Shown: positions 1-8,599 of the stretch, one piece after another
How the letters are laid out: each line of letters opens with the position of its first letter
Position numbering within the stretch: the stretch's first letter is position 1
From: Deferribacter thermophilus
GTDB lineage: Bacteria; Chrysiogenota; Deferribacteres; Deferribacterales; Deferribacteraceae
Direction of reading: 5' to 3'
Length of the DNA: 64,000 nucleotides
Assembly (NCBI RefSeq): GCF_049472675.1
Contig: NZ_JAPNXM010000010.1
Span: forward strand, 12,108-76,107
The notes under the pieces: model-generated
Database searches by the model: none
The model's input: the letters and a program-made list of their open reading frames with translations, nothing else
Told to the model about the DNA's origin: nothing
Position numbers and translations under genes: made by a program

Positions 1-995
1 AAGTAATCTGCATAATGTTTGTTTGATGTTAAAACTTCAGAATCATAAGAAGGAAGTCCGTAATCTTTTATAAATCTTTCTTTTTTCGCATCAGGAAGCT
101 CTGGTAAAGTAGATTTTACTTTTTCTATCCAATCATTTTCTACTATCAATGGTACCAAATCAGGGTCAGGAAAATATCTATAATCGTGTGCCTCTTCTTT
201 GCTTCTCATTGATACTGTAATCCCCTTGTTAGGTTCCCAGAGTCTTGTTTCCTGAATGATGGTTCCACCTTCATCTAAAATTTTGGCCTGTCTTTTTATC
301 TCATATTCAAGAGCTCTTTGGACATTTCTAAAAGAGTTCATATTTTTAATTTCAGTTTTTGTCCCAAATTTTTTTTCACCAACAGGTCTAAGGGAAATAT
401 TTGCATCACATCTTAGGGAACCTTCTTCCATATTACAATCTGAAACTTCAATATATTCGAGTATAGTTTTTAATTTTTGTAGATAGGCTCGAGCTTCTTC
501 TGGAGTTCTGATATCTGGCTCACTAACAATTTCTATCAAAGGGACACCTGTTCTGTTTAAATCTACATAACTGTGAGCTGGTGAACCCAGATTTTCGCCA
601 TGTATCGATTTCCCTGCATCTTCTTCCATATGGATTCTAGTGATACCTATTTTCTTTTTTACCCCATCGACTTCTATTTCGATGTATCCGTTTAAACAAA
701 TAGGTAGTTCATATTGTGATATCTGATAACCTTTTGGAAGGTCTGGATAAAAGTAGTTTTTTCTGGCAAAAACACTTTTCCTCTGAATATCACAATTAAG
801 TGCTAATCCTGCTTTTATGGTGTATTCGACAGCCTGTTTGTTTAAAACAGGTAAAACTCCAGGCATCCCTAAACATACAGGGCAAACATTTGTATTGGGA
901 TCTGCCCCAAATTCTGTGGAGCAGGAACAGAAAATTTTACTATTCGTCGAAAGTTGAACATGTACCTCTAATCCGATTACCGCTTCGTATTTCAT
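1..995 (-). CDS. gatB: Asp/Glu-tRNA amidotransferase subunit B (partial)
   Basis: GatB of the GatCAB amidotransferase, which converts Glu-tRNA(Gln) and Asp-tRNA(Asn) to the amidated forms. The first 331 codons are visible; the C-terminus runs off the left edge (the family is about 475 residues). The N-terminus MKYEAVIGLEVHVQL, the Cys-rich CSCSTEFGADPNTNVCPVC and the later HMEEDAGKS and DLNRTGVPLIEIV are diagnostic. The start is an ATG at 995-993 preceded by a purine-rich GAGGAG. It overlaps by 4 bases the stop of the upstream small gene, so the two are translationally coupled. No frame damage is seen. Confidence 0.96.
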   Translation of the reverse strand, partial: MKYEAVIGLEVHVQLSTNSKIFCSCSTEFGADPNTNVCPVCLGMPGVLPVLNKQAVEYTIKAGLALNCDIQRKSVFARKNYFYPDLPKGYQISQYELPICLNGYIEIEVDGVKKKIGITRIHMEEDAGKSIHGENLGSPAHSYVDLNRTGVPLIEIVSEPDIRTPEEARAYLQKLKTILEYIEVSDCNMEEGSLRCDANISLRPVGEKKFGTKTEIKNMNSFRNVQRALEYEIKRQAKILDEGGTIIQETRLWEPNKGITVSMRSKEEAHDYRYFPDPDLVPLIVENDWIEKVKSTLPELPDAKKERFIKDYGLPSYDSEVLTSNKHYADY

Positions 996-1375
996 ATATT
1001 CTCCTCGTTTAAAAATTTTTTTAGATATTTTCCATCTTGTAAAAGAGTGGCATTTTTAATACTCCCAGTATATACATAAATCCAGGCAATAACCTCATTA
1101 CCATTATTATCATAAACTGTTGTAATTTCCCTTTTATACCCTTGTTCAATATAATCTAAAATTTTAAAAATAATTTTAGTATTAGCAATATAATACAAAG
1201 TCCCTTCTATTTTATAATTGCCATCTTTAATATATGCAGGGTGTTTGTTGTTAAATAAATATAGAGACCCATAGGTATAAGCTTCTGTAGCAGTGATAAT
1301 ATATGGTTCTAAAATAGAATAATTTGGAAACCCTTTTTTCAATAATCCATAAGCAAACAGTTTATCAATTAACAT
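992..1375 (-). CDS. gamma-glutamylcyclotransferase-like (AIG2/YtfP) protein
   Basis: A 127-residue protein with the AIG2/GGCT-like pattern: an N-terminal LFAYGLLKKG in place of the usual VYGTLR/K, followed by YTYGSLYLFNNKHPAYI, an EGTLYYI segment and a central acidic stretch before the C-terminal WIYVYTG strand. Proteins of this fold cyclise gamma-glutamyl compounds or act as uncharacterised housekeeping enzymes. Its 3' end overlaps the gatB start (ATGA), so the two probably form one transcript. The family assignment rests on motif reading only; the substrate is unknown. Confidence 0.7.
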   Translation of the reverse strand: MLIDKLFAYGLLKKGFPNYSILEPYIITATEAYTYGSLYLFNNKHPAYIKDGNYKIEGTLYYIANTKIIFKILDYIEQGYKREITTVYDNNGNEVIAWIYVYTGSIKNATLLQDGKYLKKFLNEENI

Positions 1376-1481
1376 GCTGCTTTTTTATTATTATTTTTAA
1401 ATTTTGTAAAGATTTGATTATATTATTTATTGAAAAAGTAATTTTGAACTTTAAAATAGACTAATGATAGTGAGGGGTAAT

Positions 1482-2510
1482 ATGAAGGCAATGGTTATAG
1501 AAAAAATATGTGATTTATCAAAAGAAGATAAACCTTTATCACTTGTAGAGTTACCAATACCGAAAATAGAAAGTAATGAGATTTTAGTGGAAGTGGCTGC
1601 ATGTGGTGTTTGTCATACAGAGCTCGATGAAATAGAAGGTAGAACTGCGCCACCAAAATTACCTGTAATTCCAGGTCATCAAATTGTAGGAAGGGTTGTA
1701 GAAAAAGGGGGTGGTGTCACAAAATTTAATATTGGTGATAGAGTGGGCATAGGATGGATTTATGCAGCCTGTGGTAGTTGTGAATTTTGCAAAAATGGTT
1801 TGGAAAATCTTTGTAATGATTTTAAGGCTACAGGTCGGGATATGCACGGTGGTTATGCGGAGTATTTTAAAATAAATGAAAATTTTGCAGTGAAAATTCC
1901 AGATTTTTTCAATGACTATGAAGCTGCACCACTTTTATGTGCTGGAGCTATTGGTTATAGGTCATTAAAACTTGCAGGCATTAAAAATGGAGATAGGTTA
2001 GGCCTTACAGGCTTTGGAGCTTCTGCGCATCTTGTATTAAAATTGGTAAAATTTATTTATCCAAATTGTGATGTTTATGTATTTGCCAGGAACCCTTCTG
2101 AGCGAGAATTTGCTTTATCACTTGGTGCGGTATGGGCTGGAGATATCACAGATGTTTCACCAGAAAAACTTCATGCTATAATTGATACAACTCCAGTGTG
2201 GAAACCTATAGTAGAAGGGATGAAAAATTTGTTACCTGCAGGAAAAATGATAATAAATGCCATAAGAAAAGAAGATTTAGATAAAGGTTATTTATTAAAT
2301 TTTAAATATGAAGAGCATATTTGGATGGAAAAAGTTATTAAATCTGTTGCTAATGTTACTCTTAAAGATATTGAAGAGTTTATTGAAGTTGCAGCTAAAG
2401 CTGGTATTAAACCAGAGTATCAATTATATGAATTAACAGAGGCTAATATTGCTTTGAAGGAGCTTAAAAACAAAAAGATAAGAGGCGCAAAGGTCTTAAA
2501 GATTAGATAA
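1482..2510 (+). CDS. zinc-dependent alcohol dehydrogenase
   Basis: A medium-chain Zn alcohol dehydrogenase of 342 residues. The catalytic zinc ligands are Cys44 in CGVCHTE and His66 in GHQIVG; the structural zinc is held by Cys97, Cys100, Cys103 and Cys111. The Rossmann segment GLTGFGASAHLVLKLVKF binds NAD(P). It most resembles AdhP-like enzymes of the 'zinc-binding alcohol dehydrogenase' group. An in-frame ATG exists at 1464, but ATG 1482 has GAGGGG at 1472-1477 with good spacing and starts the conserved MKAMV. The gene converges on the DUF445 gene with only 5 bases between them. The alcohol substrate cannot be read from sequence. Confidence 0.9.
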   Translation: MKAMVIEKICDLSKEDKPLSLVELPIPKIESNEILVEVAACGVCHTELDEIEGRTAPPKLPVIPGHQIVGRVVEKGGGVTKFNIGDRVGIGWIYAACGSCEFCKNGLENLCNDFKATGRDMHGGYAEYFKINENFAVKIPDFFNDYEAAPLLCAGAIGYRSLKLAGIKNGDRLGLTGFGASAHLVLKLVKFIYPNCDVYVFARNPSEREFALSLGAVWAGDITDVSPEKLHAIIDTTPVWKPIVEGMKNLLPAGKMIINAIRKEDLDKGYLLNFKYEEHIWMEKVIKSVANVTLKDIEEFIEVAAKAGIKPEYQLYELTEANIALKELKNKKIRGAKVLKIR

Positions 2511-2515
2511 AGTAA

Positions 2516-4012
2516 TTAGGCAAAAAATAAAATAACTGATTGAATAAGACCAAAAATAAAACCTAAAATAAACCCTAAAATATTTATCCATTTAAATTGG
2601 TCTTTCATAAATGAAAAAATTAGATCTTCCAATTTGTATAAGTCTAAAGAATTAATCTTGTCTTCAACCAATTTATCAATATTTAAAGATGTCACTATTT
2701 TATCTATGTTCGAACTTAAAATTTCGTTTACACCTTTTATCACGGATTTTTTGATACTAAAAAATGTTTTTTTTGGTATTTTGTTATAAATATTGCCAAT
2801 TTGAAAATTATTCAAAATATCTTCAATCGATTTTATTAAAATTGGATATATGGCAACAGTTTCTTTATCCGTAATTTGTAAATTAATTTGGGATAGATCT
2901 ATTCCACCCTTTTTAAGTAATTCTTCAAAAGTAATATCAGGGTTTTGTGATAGATAGTTTTTAATTTTTTCAACAATTTTATTTTTTAAACTTTCTGATA
3001 GTAAATTATTTTTTAACCAGTTGATAAATTTTACATAAAATGAATAAATATTTTCTAAACCTACTTTTTCTGCCAATTTATAAAGAGGTGTTGAGAGTAA
3101 TTGATCTGTCTTGTTTTTAATAAAATCTTCTATTTTTAGTTTAGTGTTTTTATCCTCTTTTAGAGCTTGCACCAATTTTGGAAGTTCGTTATTGACTAGC
3201 TCTTTTATTGTTTCTTCATTCAGGAAAATATTTAAAACACCCAGCTTAAGTTGATCAAAAAAACCGTTACCAAAATATTGATTTTTTATCTCTATTAATT
3301 TTTTGACAATATTATCCTTTAACTTTTCATCTTGAAGCAATTTATCAAAAAAACTTAATATACTTTCAGATAAAGCGGCAGTTTTTTCAATTATTAAACT
3401 TTTTTGTTCTTCAGATAATATATCTGATAATGATTTACCAGATAGTAAAAAGTTGTTTATATATGAAATAACCTCATTTGCTAAATACTCTTTTAATTTA
3501 TTGTTGCTAAAGATATTATTTGCTATATTATCTATGATTTCTTCAAAGTTATTTATACTATTAGCTTTTTTTTGTAAAATATTTGATATAAATGTCTTGC
3601 TAATATTATTAATAAGCTCTGTAAGTTGAGAGGATTTTGAGTAGAAAATTGTTTGTAATATGTCGTCTATATCTAAACCAAATAAATCTATTATATTAGC
3701 TAATGTCCCAAAATCTTTGTTTAAAAAGTTTTTTATCTCATTTTCTATAGTATGTTCTAAAACATATTGAAATTTTTCCGATTCTATGGCTTTTTTTAGC
3801 TCTGTATCTGTGATTAATTCGTTACCTACTAATTTTCCAATTTCGTTTGCAAGTTTATTTCTATTTTTTGGTATGACTCCTTGCCAACCAAAGGAATACC
3901 ATTTTCTCTGATGGGGTCTAAATAACATTTTGATTGCAAGATAATTTGTGAAATATCCTACAAATCCTGTTAATAATGGTGTTGTAACTAAACTAATGAC
4001 ATGAGGCTGCAT
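2516..4012 (-). CDS. DUF445 family membrane protein
   Basis: A 498-residue DUF445 (YheB-like) protein. The N-terminus has a membrane segment followed by the family hallmark GYFTNYLAIKMLFRPH and the WQGVIPKNR segment. The long middle part is Lys/Asn/Leu-rich, helical and probably coiled-coil, and a last hydrophobic segment ends the protein (WINILGFILGFIFGLIQSV). The layout of two terminal membrane anchors around a long soluble region is typical. Function is unknown. It overlaps the 3' end of the upstream Ppx/GppA gene by 20 bases, so both are likely co-expressed. Confidence 0.85.
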   Translation of the reverse strand: MQPHVISLVTTPLLTGFVGYFTNYLAIKMLFRPHQRKWYSFGWQGVIPKNRNKLANEIGKLVGNELITDTELKKAIESEKFQYVLEHTIENEIKNFLNKDFGTLANIIDLFGLDIDDILQTIFYSKSSQLTELINNISKTFISNILQKKANSINNFEEIIDNIANNIFSNNKLKEYLANEVISYINNFLLSGKSLSDILSEEQKSLIIEKTAALSESILSFFDKLLQDEKLKDNIVKKLIEIKNQYFGNGFFDQLKLGVLNIFLNEETIKELVNNELPKLVQALKEDKNTKLKIEDFIKNKTDQLLSTPLYKLAEKVGLENIYSFYVKFINWLKNNLLSESLKNKIVEKIKNYLSQNPDITFEELLKKGGIDLSQINLQITDKETVAIYPILIKSIEDILNNFQIGNIYNKIPKKTFFSIKKSVIKGVNEILSSNIDKIVTSLNIDKLVEDKINSLDLYKLEDLIFSFMKDQFKWINILGFILGFIFGLIQSVILFFA

Positions 4013-4901
4013 AGATGGCTACACCTTCCCTTACACCAAAGTCGCTAACTGTAATATTGTCAATGTTAGCTATTTGCATAATTTGTAAAATTATCAAAGT
4101 TCCAGGGATTATAAGATCTTCTCTGCCTGGTTCAAGCCCAATGATATTTTTCCGTTCTTCGGCTGTTAAGTTGGACAAAGTTTTCAAAATTTCTTCAATC
4201 TCATTTTTAGTTAATGTAATACCATGGACTTTTTTATAGTCGTAATCTTTTAATTTTAAATGTATTGCAGCTAATGTGGTAGGGGTGCCTGCTGTAGCAA
4301 TAAGTTGATTAGCTTTTTGTATAAAGTCAACCTCTTTTAGCATATCAGAAATAGTTTTGTTAACATCTTCAACGAGATTTTGTGATATTTTGGAACTAAA
4401 GTTATACATATCAGCAAGCTTTACAACACCTAATTTGATGCTTTTGAAAATAAAGTTATCATTTTGTTTTAAAATAAACTCAGTAGAACCACCGCCAATA
4501 TCAAAAATAAGAAAGTTTTCAGATTTTATCTCTAATCCTGAGGTAACACCTAAAAGGGTTAATTGGGCTTCTTTTTCTCCATCTATTATATCCACATTAA
4601 AGTCTATCTCATCGCATAGTTTGATAAATTCTTGGCCATTTTCAGCTTCTCTAACAGCACTTGTGGCTACTGCATAATATCTATTAATCGAAAATAGGTC
4701 TAAAATATTTTTAAATTGCTTTAATGCTAATATAGTTCTTAAAATAGCCTTTTCAGATAATCTTTTAGTTTTTATAAAATCTTCTCCAAGCCTTGTTATT
4801 TTTCTGTTTTGATAAATAATTCTATCTATTTTATTATCTTTAATATCTGCAATTAATAATCGTACTGTGTTTGTCCCTATGTCTATACCAGCTACTCTCA
4901 T
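3993..4901 (-). CDS. Ppx/GppA exopolyphosphatase family protein
   Basis: A 302-residue ASKHA-fold phosphatase matching the N-terminal domain of exopolyphosphatase and pppGpp phosphohydrolase. Visible motifs are phosphate-1 (GIDIGTNTVRLLIADI at residues 5-20), AVATSAVREAENG, phosphate-2 (FDIGGGSTEFIL) and the adenosine-type ATAGTPTTLAAI. It lacks the C-terminal HD-like extension of long Ppx proteins, so it is the short form. Substrate (polyphosphate or pppGpp) is not decided by sequence. The next gene (DUF445) overlaps its 3' end. It is divergent from the thiolase-like gene, with an 85-base AT-rich spacer. Confidence 0.88.
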   Translation of the reverse strand: MRVAGIDIGTNTVRLLIADIKDNKIDRIIYQNRKITRLGEDFIKTKRLSEKAILRTILALKQFKNILDLFSINRYYAVATSAVREAENGQEFIKLCDEIDFNVDIIDGEKEAQLTLLGVTSGLEIKSENFLIFDIGGGSTEFILKQNDNFIFKSIKLGVVKLADMYNFSSKISQNLVEDVNKTISDMLKEVDFIQKANQLIATAGTPTTLAAIHLKLKDYDYKKVHGITLTKNEIEEILKTLSNLTAEERKNIIGLEPGREDLIIPGTLIILQIMQIANIDNITVSDFGVREGVAIYAASCH

Positions 4902-4986
4902 GGATTCCTCTAAAAAGTTTTTGTTTTTTTAGTTTTTATTTTTTCAAAATTCAAGTTAAAATAATATAAAAAGGTGGGGGAGTTAA

Positions 4987-6432
4987 ATGGGTGTTTTTAT
5001 CTACAAGGCAGGTTTATCAAAATTTGGGAAAAGGAAGTCTAATATAATTCATCTCATACAAGAAGCAGTTTTTAATATGAAAGCTGATATAAGTGATGTG
5101 GATGCTGTGTTTATTGGATTGATGAACCCTGAAGAATTCACAGGTGTGGGGAATATTGCTTCTTATGTTTTGGATAAGTTGGGGCTTTATAAAATACCTG
5201 CAGTAAGGATAGAAACTGCCTCAAGCACTGGTGCTGCAGTGTTATATTACGCTTATGCTGCAGTAAAATCAGGTATTTATAAAAATGTTTTGGTTTTAGC
5301 AGCTGAGAAAATGACAGATATGCCAACAAAAAAAGTTACAAGTATATTATCAGAAGTTATCCATCCAGCTGAAAGAAAGACTGGTGCTACCATGCCAGCT
5401 TTAGCAGCTTTGGTAACTAATAGATTTGCCTATGAAAATAAATTAAAATACGAAGAACTTAAGAGATTGCTTTTTTATGTAGCTGAGAAAAATCATTATT
5501 ATGGCAAATTTAATGAATATGCTCAATTTAGAAAAGATATTGATTTTGATACTTATATGAAAAGTAAGAATGTTGCTTTCCCTTTATCCCTTTATGATTG
5601 TGCTCCCATAAGTGATGGAGCAGCAGCAGTATACTTATCATCAGAAAAAGGGGATATTTTAGTTGCTGGTATTGGGCAGGGGACAGATAAGCAAGCCTTA
5701 TGTGAGAGAGCCTCAATAACATCTTTTGAATCAACAAAGGCTGCAGCGTTTCAAGCTTTGCAGATGGCTGGGTTATCACCTGATGATATAGATTTTGCTG
5801 AGATACATGATGCCTTTACCCCTTTTGAGATTACAGGATTGCTTGATTTAGGTTTAGTTAAAAAAGATGAAATTTTAGATTTTTATGAAAACAGAAAAGG
5901 GTTTAATGATGGTAGTTTACCCATTAATATTTCTGGAGGTTTAAAGGCAAGGGGGCATCCTGTAGGTGCATCAGGTTTGGCTCAAGTTGCGGAAGTTTTT
6001 AGGATAATGAGCGGTTTTTATCCTGCAGAAATAACACCAAAGAAATGTGATATAGCTTTAACTCAAAGCATAGGTGGGCTTGCCACAAATAATTTTGTAA
6101 TAATTCTTAAACGGAGAGAAAAAGCTTTAAAAAATGTGCCCGTAAATACAGATATTAAAACATTAGAAAAATCTAAAAATGAAAAAGTTAATAAAGTCCC
6201 AGTAGTATACTCTTTTACAGAATTATTTATTACACCAGATGGTATAGAATCCCCATTAAACTTAGTAATTGTAAAGAGAAAAAATAAGAAGTTTTTGGCT
6301 CGTTATAAAGGGGAGTTTAAGCCTAAAATTGGTATGAAAATAAAAATTGAAAAAGATGTAAAGGGGATTTTAAACGCTTATCCAGAAAAAAGTATCATAA
6401 AAAGGTTAAAAGAGAAAATAAGTAAAAAGTAA
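4987..6432 (+). CDS. SCPx-type thiolase-like protein with C-terminal OB-like domain, no nucleophilic Cys
   Basis: Residues 1-385 are a thiolase of the SCP2/archaeal acetoacetyl-CoA thiolase type, and residues about 395-481 resemble a DUF35/OB-fold domain (VPVVYSFTELFITPDG, then LKIGM-like PKIGMKIKIE). His274 in EIHDAFT and His324 in GHPVGASG are kept. The position normally held by the nucleophile in ACASGG is Ser79 here (codon TCA at 5221). The protein may therefore be a CoA-binding or condensation partner rather than a normal thiolase. In archaea a separate DUF35 protein bridges thiolase and HMG-CoA synthase; here an equivalent looks fused. It is monocistronic, with GGTGGGGGAG as ribosome binding site. 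Confidence 0.85.
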   Translation: MGVFIYKAGLSKFGKRKSNIIHLIQEAVFNMKADISDVDAVFIGLMNPEEFTGVGNIASYVLDKLGLYKIPAVRIETASSTGAAVLYYAYAAVKSGIYKNVLVLAAEKMTDMPTKKVTSILSEVIHPAERKTGATMPALAALVTNRFAYENKLKYEELKRLLFYVAEKNHYYGKFNEYAQFRKDIDFDTYMKSKNVAFPLSLYDCAPISDGAAAVYLSSEKGDILVAGIGQGTDKQALCERASITSFESTKAAAFQALQMAGLSPDDIDFAEIHDAFTPFEITGLLDLGLVKKDEILDFYENRKGFNDGSLPINISGGLKARGHPVGASGLAQVAEVFRIMSGFYPAEITPKKCDIALTQSIGGLATNNFVIILKRREKALKNVPVNTDIKTLEKSKNEKVNKVPVVYSFTELFITPDGIESPLNLVIVKRKNKKFLARYKGEFKPKIGMKIKIEKDVKGILNAYPEKSIIKRLKEKISKK

Positions 6433-6535
6433 TATTCCAGATTGTTCCCTGAATATTAATCATTACAATATTAATGCTATTTTAAATGGTAATATTTTGA
6501 ACTTTAAAAAATATGAGCATATCTTTATAAAAAGA

Positions 6536-6556
6536 CTTGACATAAATTGGCTCAAA
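6536..6556 (+). promoter_or_regulatory. HAIR-type HspR operator overlapping hsp20 promoter
   Basis: CTTGA (6536-6540), 11 bases, then TCAA (6552-6555). HAIR, the HspR operator, has the same CTTGA-N11-TCAAG spacing. The first half overlaps a TTGACA -35 box at 6537-6542 with an AT-rich -10 region near 6559-6564. An HspR gene is 1.6 kb downstream in the same gene run, so autoregulation of the chaperone genes is likely. The second half-site differs from consensus at its last base. Confidence 0.7.
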
Positions 6557-6598
6557 TATATTTTATTAAGTGATTATAAATTTTAAAAGGAGGTTATT

Positions 6599-7036
6599 AT
6601 GGCAATTGTTAGATGGGATCCTTTGAAAGATCTTGTTTCAATTCAGGAAAGGATAAACAGATTATTTGATGATGCACTTTCATCAAGAAAAAGTGGTGTA
6701 CAATCAGACTGGATTCCACCTGTCGATGTTTTAGAGACTGAAAAAGGGGTTTTATTGATAGTAGAGGTTCCAGGATTAAAAGAGGATGATATAGATATTC
6801 AAATATCTGATAATATCTTAACGATTAAAGGTGAGAGAAAATTACCAGATGTTGAAAAGGAAAATTATTACAGGCTCGAAAGACCTTACGGTAAATTTTC
6901 AAGGAGTTTTCAATTACCAGACAATGTGGATGTAAACAAAGTTAAAGCAAGCCTTAAGGATGGGATATTAAAAATATCTTTAGAAAAAAGTGAAAAAGAA
7001 AAACCAAAAGTAATTAATGTTATTAAAGAAGACTAA
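6599..7036 (+). CDS. small heat shock protein Hsp20
   Basis: A 145-residue alpha-crystallin-type chaperone. The N-terminus MAIVRWDPLKDLVSIQERINRLF is typical of bacterial Hsp20. The alpha-crystallin domain covers about residues 40-145, with WIPPVDVLE, LTIKGERK and a final IXI-like motif (PKVINVIKED). It binds unfolded proteins without ATP and passes them to DnaK/ClpB. The start is supported by AAAGGAGG at 6587-6594. An HspR-type operator lies in its promoter. A terminator stands between it and dnaJ, which suggests partial read-through into the downstream chaperone genes. Confidence 0.96.
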   Translation: MAIVRWDPLKDLVSIQERINRLFDDALSSRKSGVQSDWIPPVDVLETEKGVLLIVEVPGLKEDDIDIQISDNILTIKGERKLPDVEKENYYRLERPYGKFSRSFQLPDNVDVNKVKASLKDGILKISLEKSEKEKPKVINVIKED

Positions 7037-7042
7037 ACAATA

Positions 7043-7067
7043 AAAGAGGGGTGTTCCCCTCTTTTTT
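7043..7067 (+). terminator. Rho-independent terminator after hsp20
   Basis: A perfect 9-bp stem, AAAGAGGGG paired with CCCCTCTTT, closes a TGTT loop and is followed by T residues. There is no obvious promoter between it and dnaJ at 7082, so it probably sets a high Hsp20 to DnaJ ratio through read-through. Confidence 0.88.
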
Positions 7068-7081
7068 AATGAGGGTGGGTT

Positions 7082-8194
7082 ATGGCAGAGACTTATTATG
7101 ATATTTTGGGTGTTAGTAAAAATGCTACACAGGATGAGATAAAAAAAGCTTATAGAAAATTAGCCAGAAAGTACCATCCTGACTTAAATCCTGGGAATAA
7201 AGAAGCAGAAGAAAAGTTTAAAAAGATATCAGAAGCATACGCTGTATTATCTGATCCTGAAAAAAGGAAACAGTATGATACATTAGGACATGATGCTTTT
7301 ACTTCAAGTGGTCAAGGGTATGATTTTTCAAATATGAATTTTGAAAACTTCAAGACCACTTTTGGTGATTTTGATATATTTAAAGATATTTTTGAGGATC
7401 TTTTTGGAACAGGCACTAAAACAGGCAGATCTAAAAGAGCTTCAGCCCCTCAAAGAGGGGAAGATTTATACTATAATATCCAAATCCCATTTCGTGATGT
7501 AATTTTTGGCAATGAAGTTGAGCTTAATGTTAGAAGGTTGAAAAACTGTGATACTTGTTTTGGTAAGGGTGGAGATAAGTCTATATGTGGTGTTTGTGGA
7601 GGTAGTGGAGTTGTAAGGCAAGGATCAGGATTTTTTGCAATATCAACCACTTGCCCACAGTGTAAAGGTGAAGGAGAAATAATTTATAAGCCATGTAATA
7701 AGTGTGGAGGAAAAGGTAGATTTTATGTAACTGAAAGAATTAAAGTAAGAATACCGCCAGGTGTAGATAATAACTCTAAAATAAGAGTACCAGGTAAAGG
7801 TAATGATGGTTTAAACGGTGGATTGAGTGGCGATTTATATATTGTAACTAATGTTATACCTCATGAGATTTATAAAAGGGAAGGTGATAATTTATATGTA
7901 AATGTAGATATAGATATGTTTGAAGCTGCTTTAGGTGGGAAAATCACAGTACCTACCCCTTATGGTGCTGTTAATATAAATATCCCTGCAGGGACACAGC
8001 CTGGTCAGAAGTTTAGAATAAGAGGTAAAGGTGTGCCTCATCTAAAAGGTGGAGGCAATGGAGATTTATATATAGTTATCAATGTGAAAATTCCGCAAGT
8101 GGCGGTAGATGAAGATAGAAAGTTGTTGCGTGAAATGTCTAAACGATATCCTCTAGCAAATAGAGATCAACTTTTAACCAAAGGTAGATTATAG
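7082..8194 (+). CDS. dnaJ: chaperone DnaJ
   Basis: A full-length DnaJ of 370 residues that stimulates DnaK ATPase and delivers clients. The J domain (residues 3-70) carries HPD in KYHPDLNP. A Gly/Phe-rich linker follows. All four CxxCxGxG zinc repeats are present (CDTCFGKG, CGVCGGSG, CPQCKGEG, CNKCGGKG), then two client-binding beta domains. No DnaK or GrpE gene is in the window. The next gene is hspR, 10 bases downstream, giving dnaJ-hspR-clpB, an order used where HspR controls the chaperone regulon. Confidence 0.96.
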   Translation: MAETYYDILGVSKNATQDEIKKAYRKLARKYHPDLNPGNKEAEEKFKKISEAYAVLSDPEKRKQYDTLGHDAFTSSGQGYDFSNMNFENFKTTFGDFDIFKDIFEDLFGTGTKTGRSKRASAPQRGEDLYYNIQIPFRDVIFGNEVELNVRRLKNCDTCFGKGGDKSICGVCGGSGVVRQGSGFFAISTTCPQCKGEGEIIYKPCNKCGGKGRFYVTERIKVRIPPGVDNNSKIRVPGKGNDGLNGGLSGDLYIVTNVIPHEIYKREGDNLYVNVDIDMFEAALGGKITVPTPYGAVNINIPAGTQPGQKFRIRGKGVPHLKGGGNGDLYIVINVKIPQVAVDEDRKLLREMSKRYPLANRDQLLTKGRL

Positions 8195-8204
8195 GGGGTG
8201 AACT

Positions 8205-8585
8205 ATGAAAAAGAAACCTTTGTATGTAATTAGTATTGTTTCTGAGATGCTTGACATACACCCCCAGACTTTAAGGCAGTATGAAAGGTTAGGTTTTGTC
8301 AAACCGACAAGGACAGAAGGGAATACCAGGCTTTATTCGGATGAGGATATAGAAAAATTAAAATTTATAATTACGCTTACAAAAGATTTAGGGGTAAATT
8401 TGGCAGGTGTAGAGATTATTTTGAACATGAAGGAGCAGATTAATGAGTTACAAAATCAGGTAAAGATGTTGGTTGATTATATAAAAAACAGATTAGGGGA
8501 GGATTTGGATAAGAATATTAAAGAAGGCGCAATAGTGCCTACTAAACAGGCAAATATTATTAAAGTAAAAATTGAAAAAGAGTAG
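8205..8585 (+). CDS. hspR: HspR-like MerR-family heat shock repressor
   Basis: A 126-residue MerR-family regulator. The helix-turn-helix runs from residue 5 to about 70, with the HspR signature YVISIVSEMLDIHPQTLRQYERLG and the wing segment GNTRLYSDEDIEKL. A dimerisation coiled coil follows (residues 80-105). HspR represses chaperone genes at HAIR sites and needs DnaK as co-repressor in characterised systems. Position between dnaJ and clpB and the HAIR-like site upstream of hsp20 agree with this role. It starts 10 bases after dnaJ with GGGGTG before the ATG. Confidence 0.92.
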   Translation: MKKKPLYVISIVSEMLDIHPQTLRQYERLGFVKPTRTEGNTRLYSDEDIEKLKFIITLTKDLGVNLAGVEIILNMKEQINELQNQVKMLVDYIKNRLGEDLDKNIKEGAIVPTKQANIIKVKIEKE

Positions 8586-8599
8586 TTTGGAGGTGAATT

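Noticed and set aside
7043..7081. Separate promoter for dnaJ
   Set aside because: Only 39 bases are available and they are mostly terminator hairpin; no -35/-10 pair is visible.
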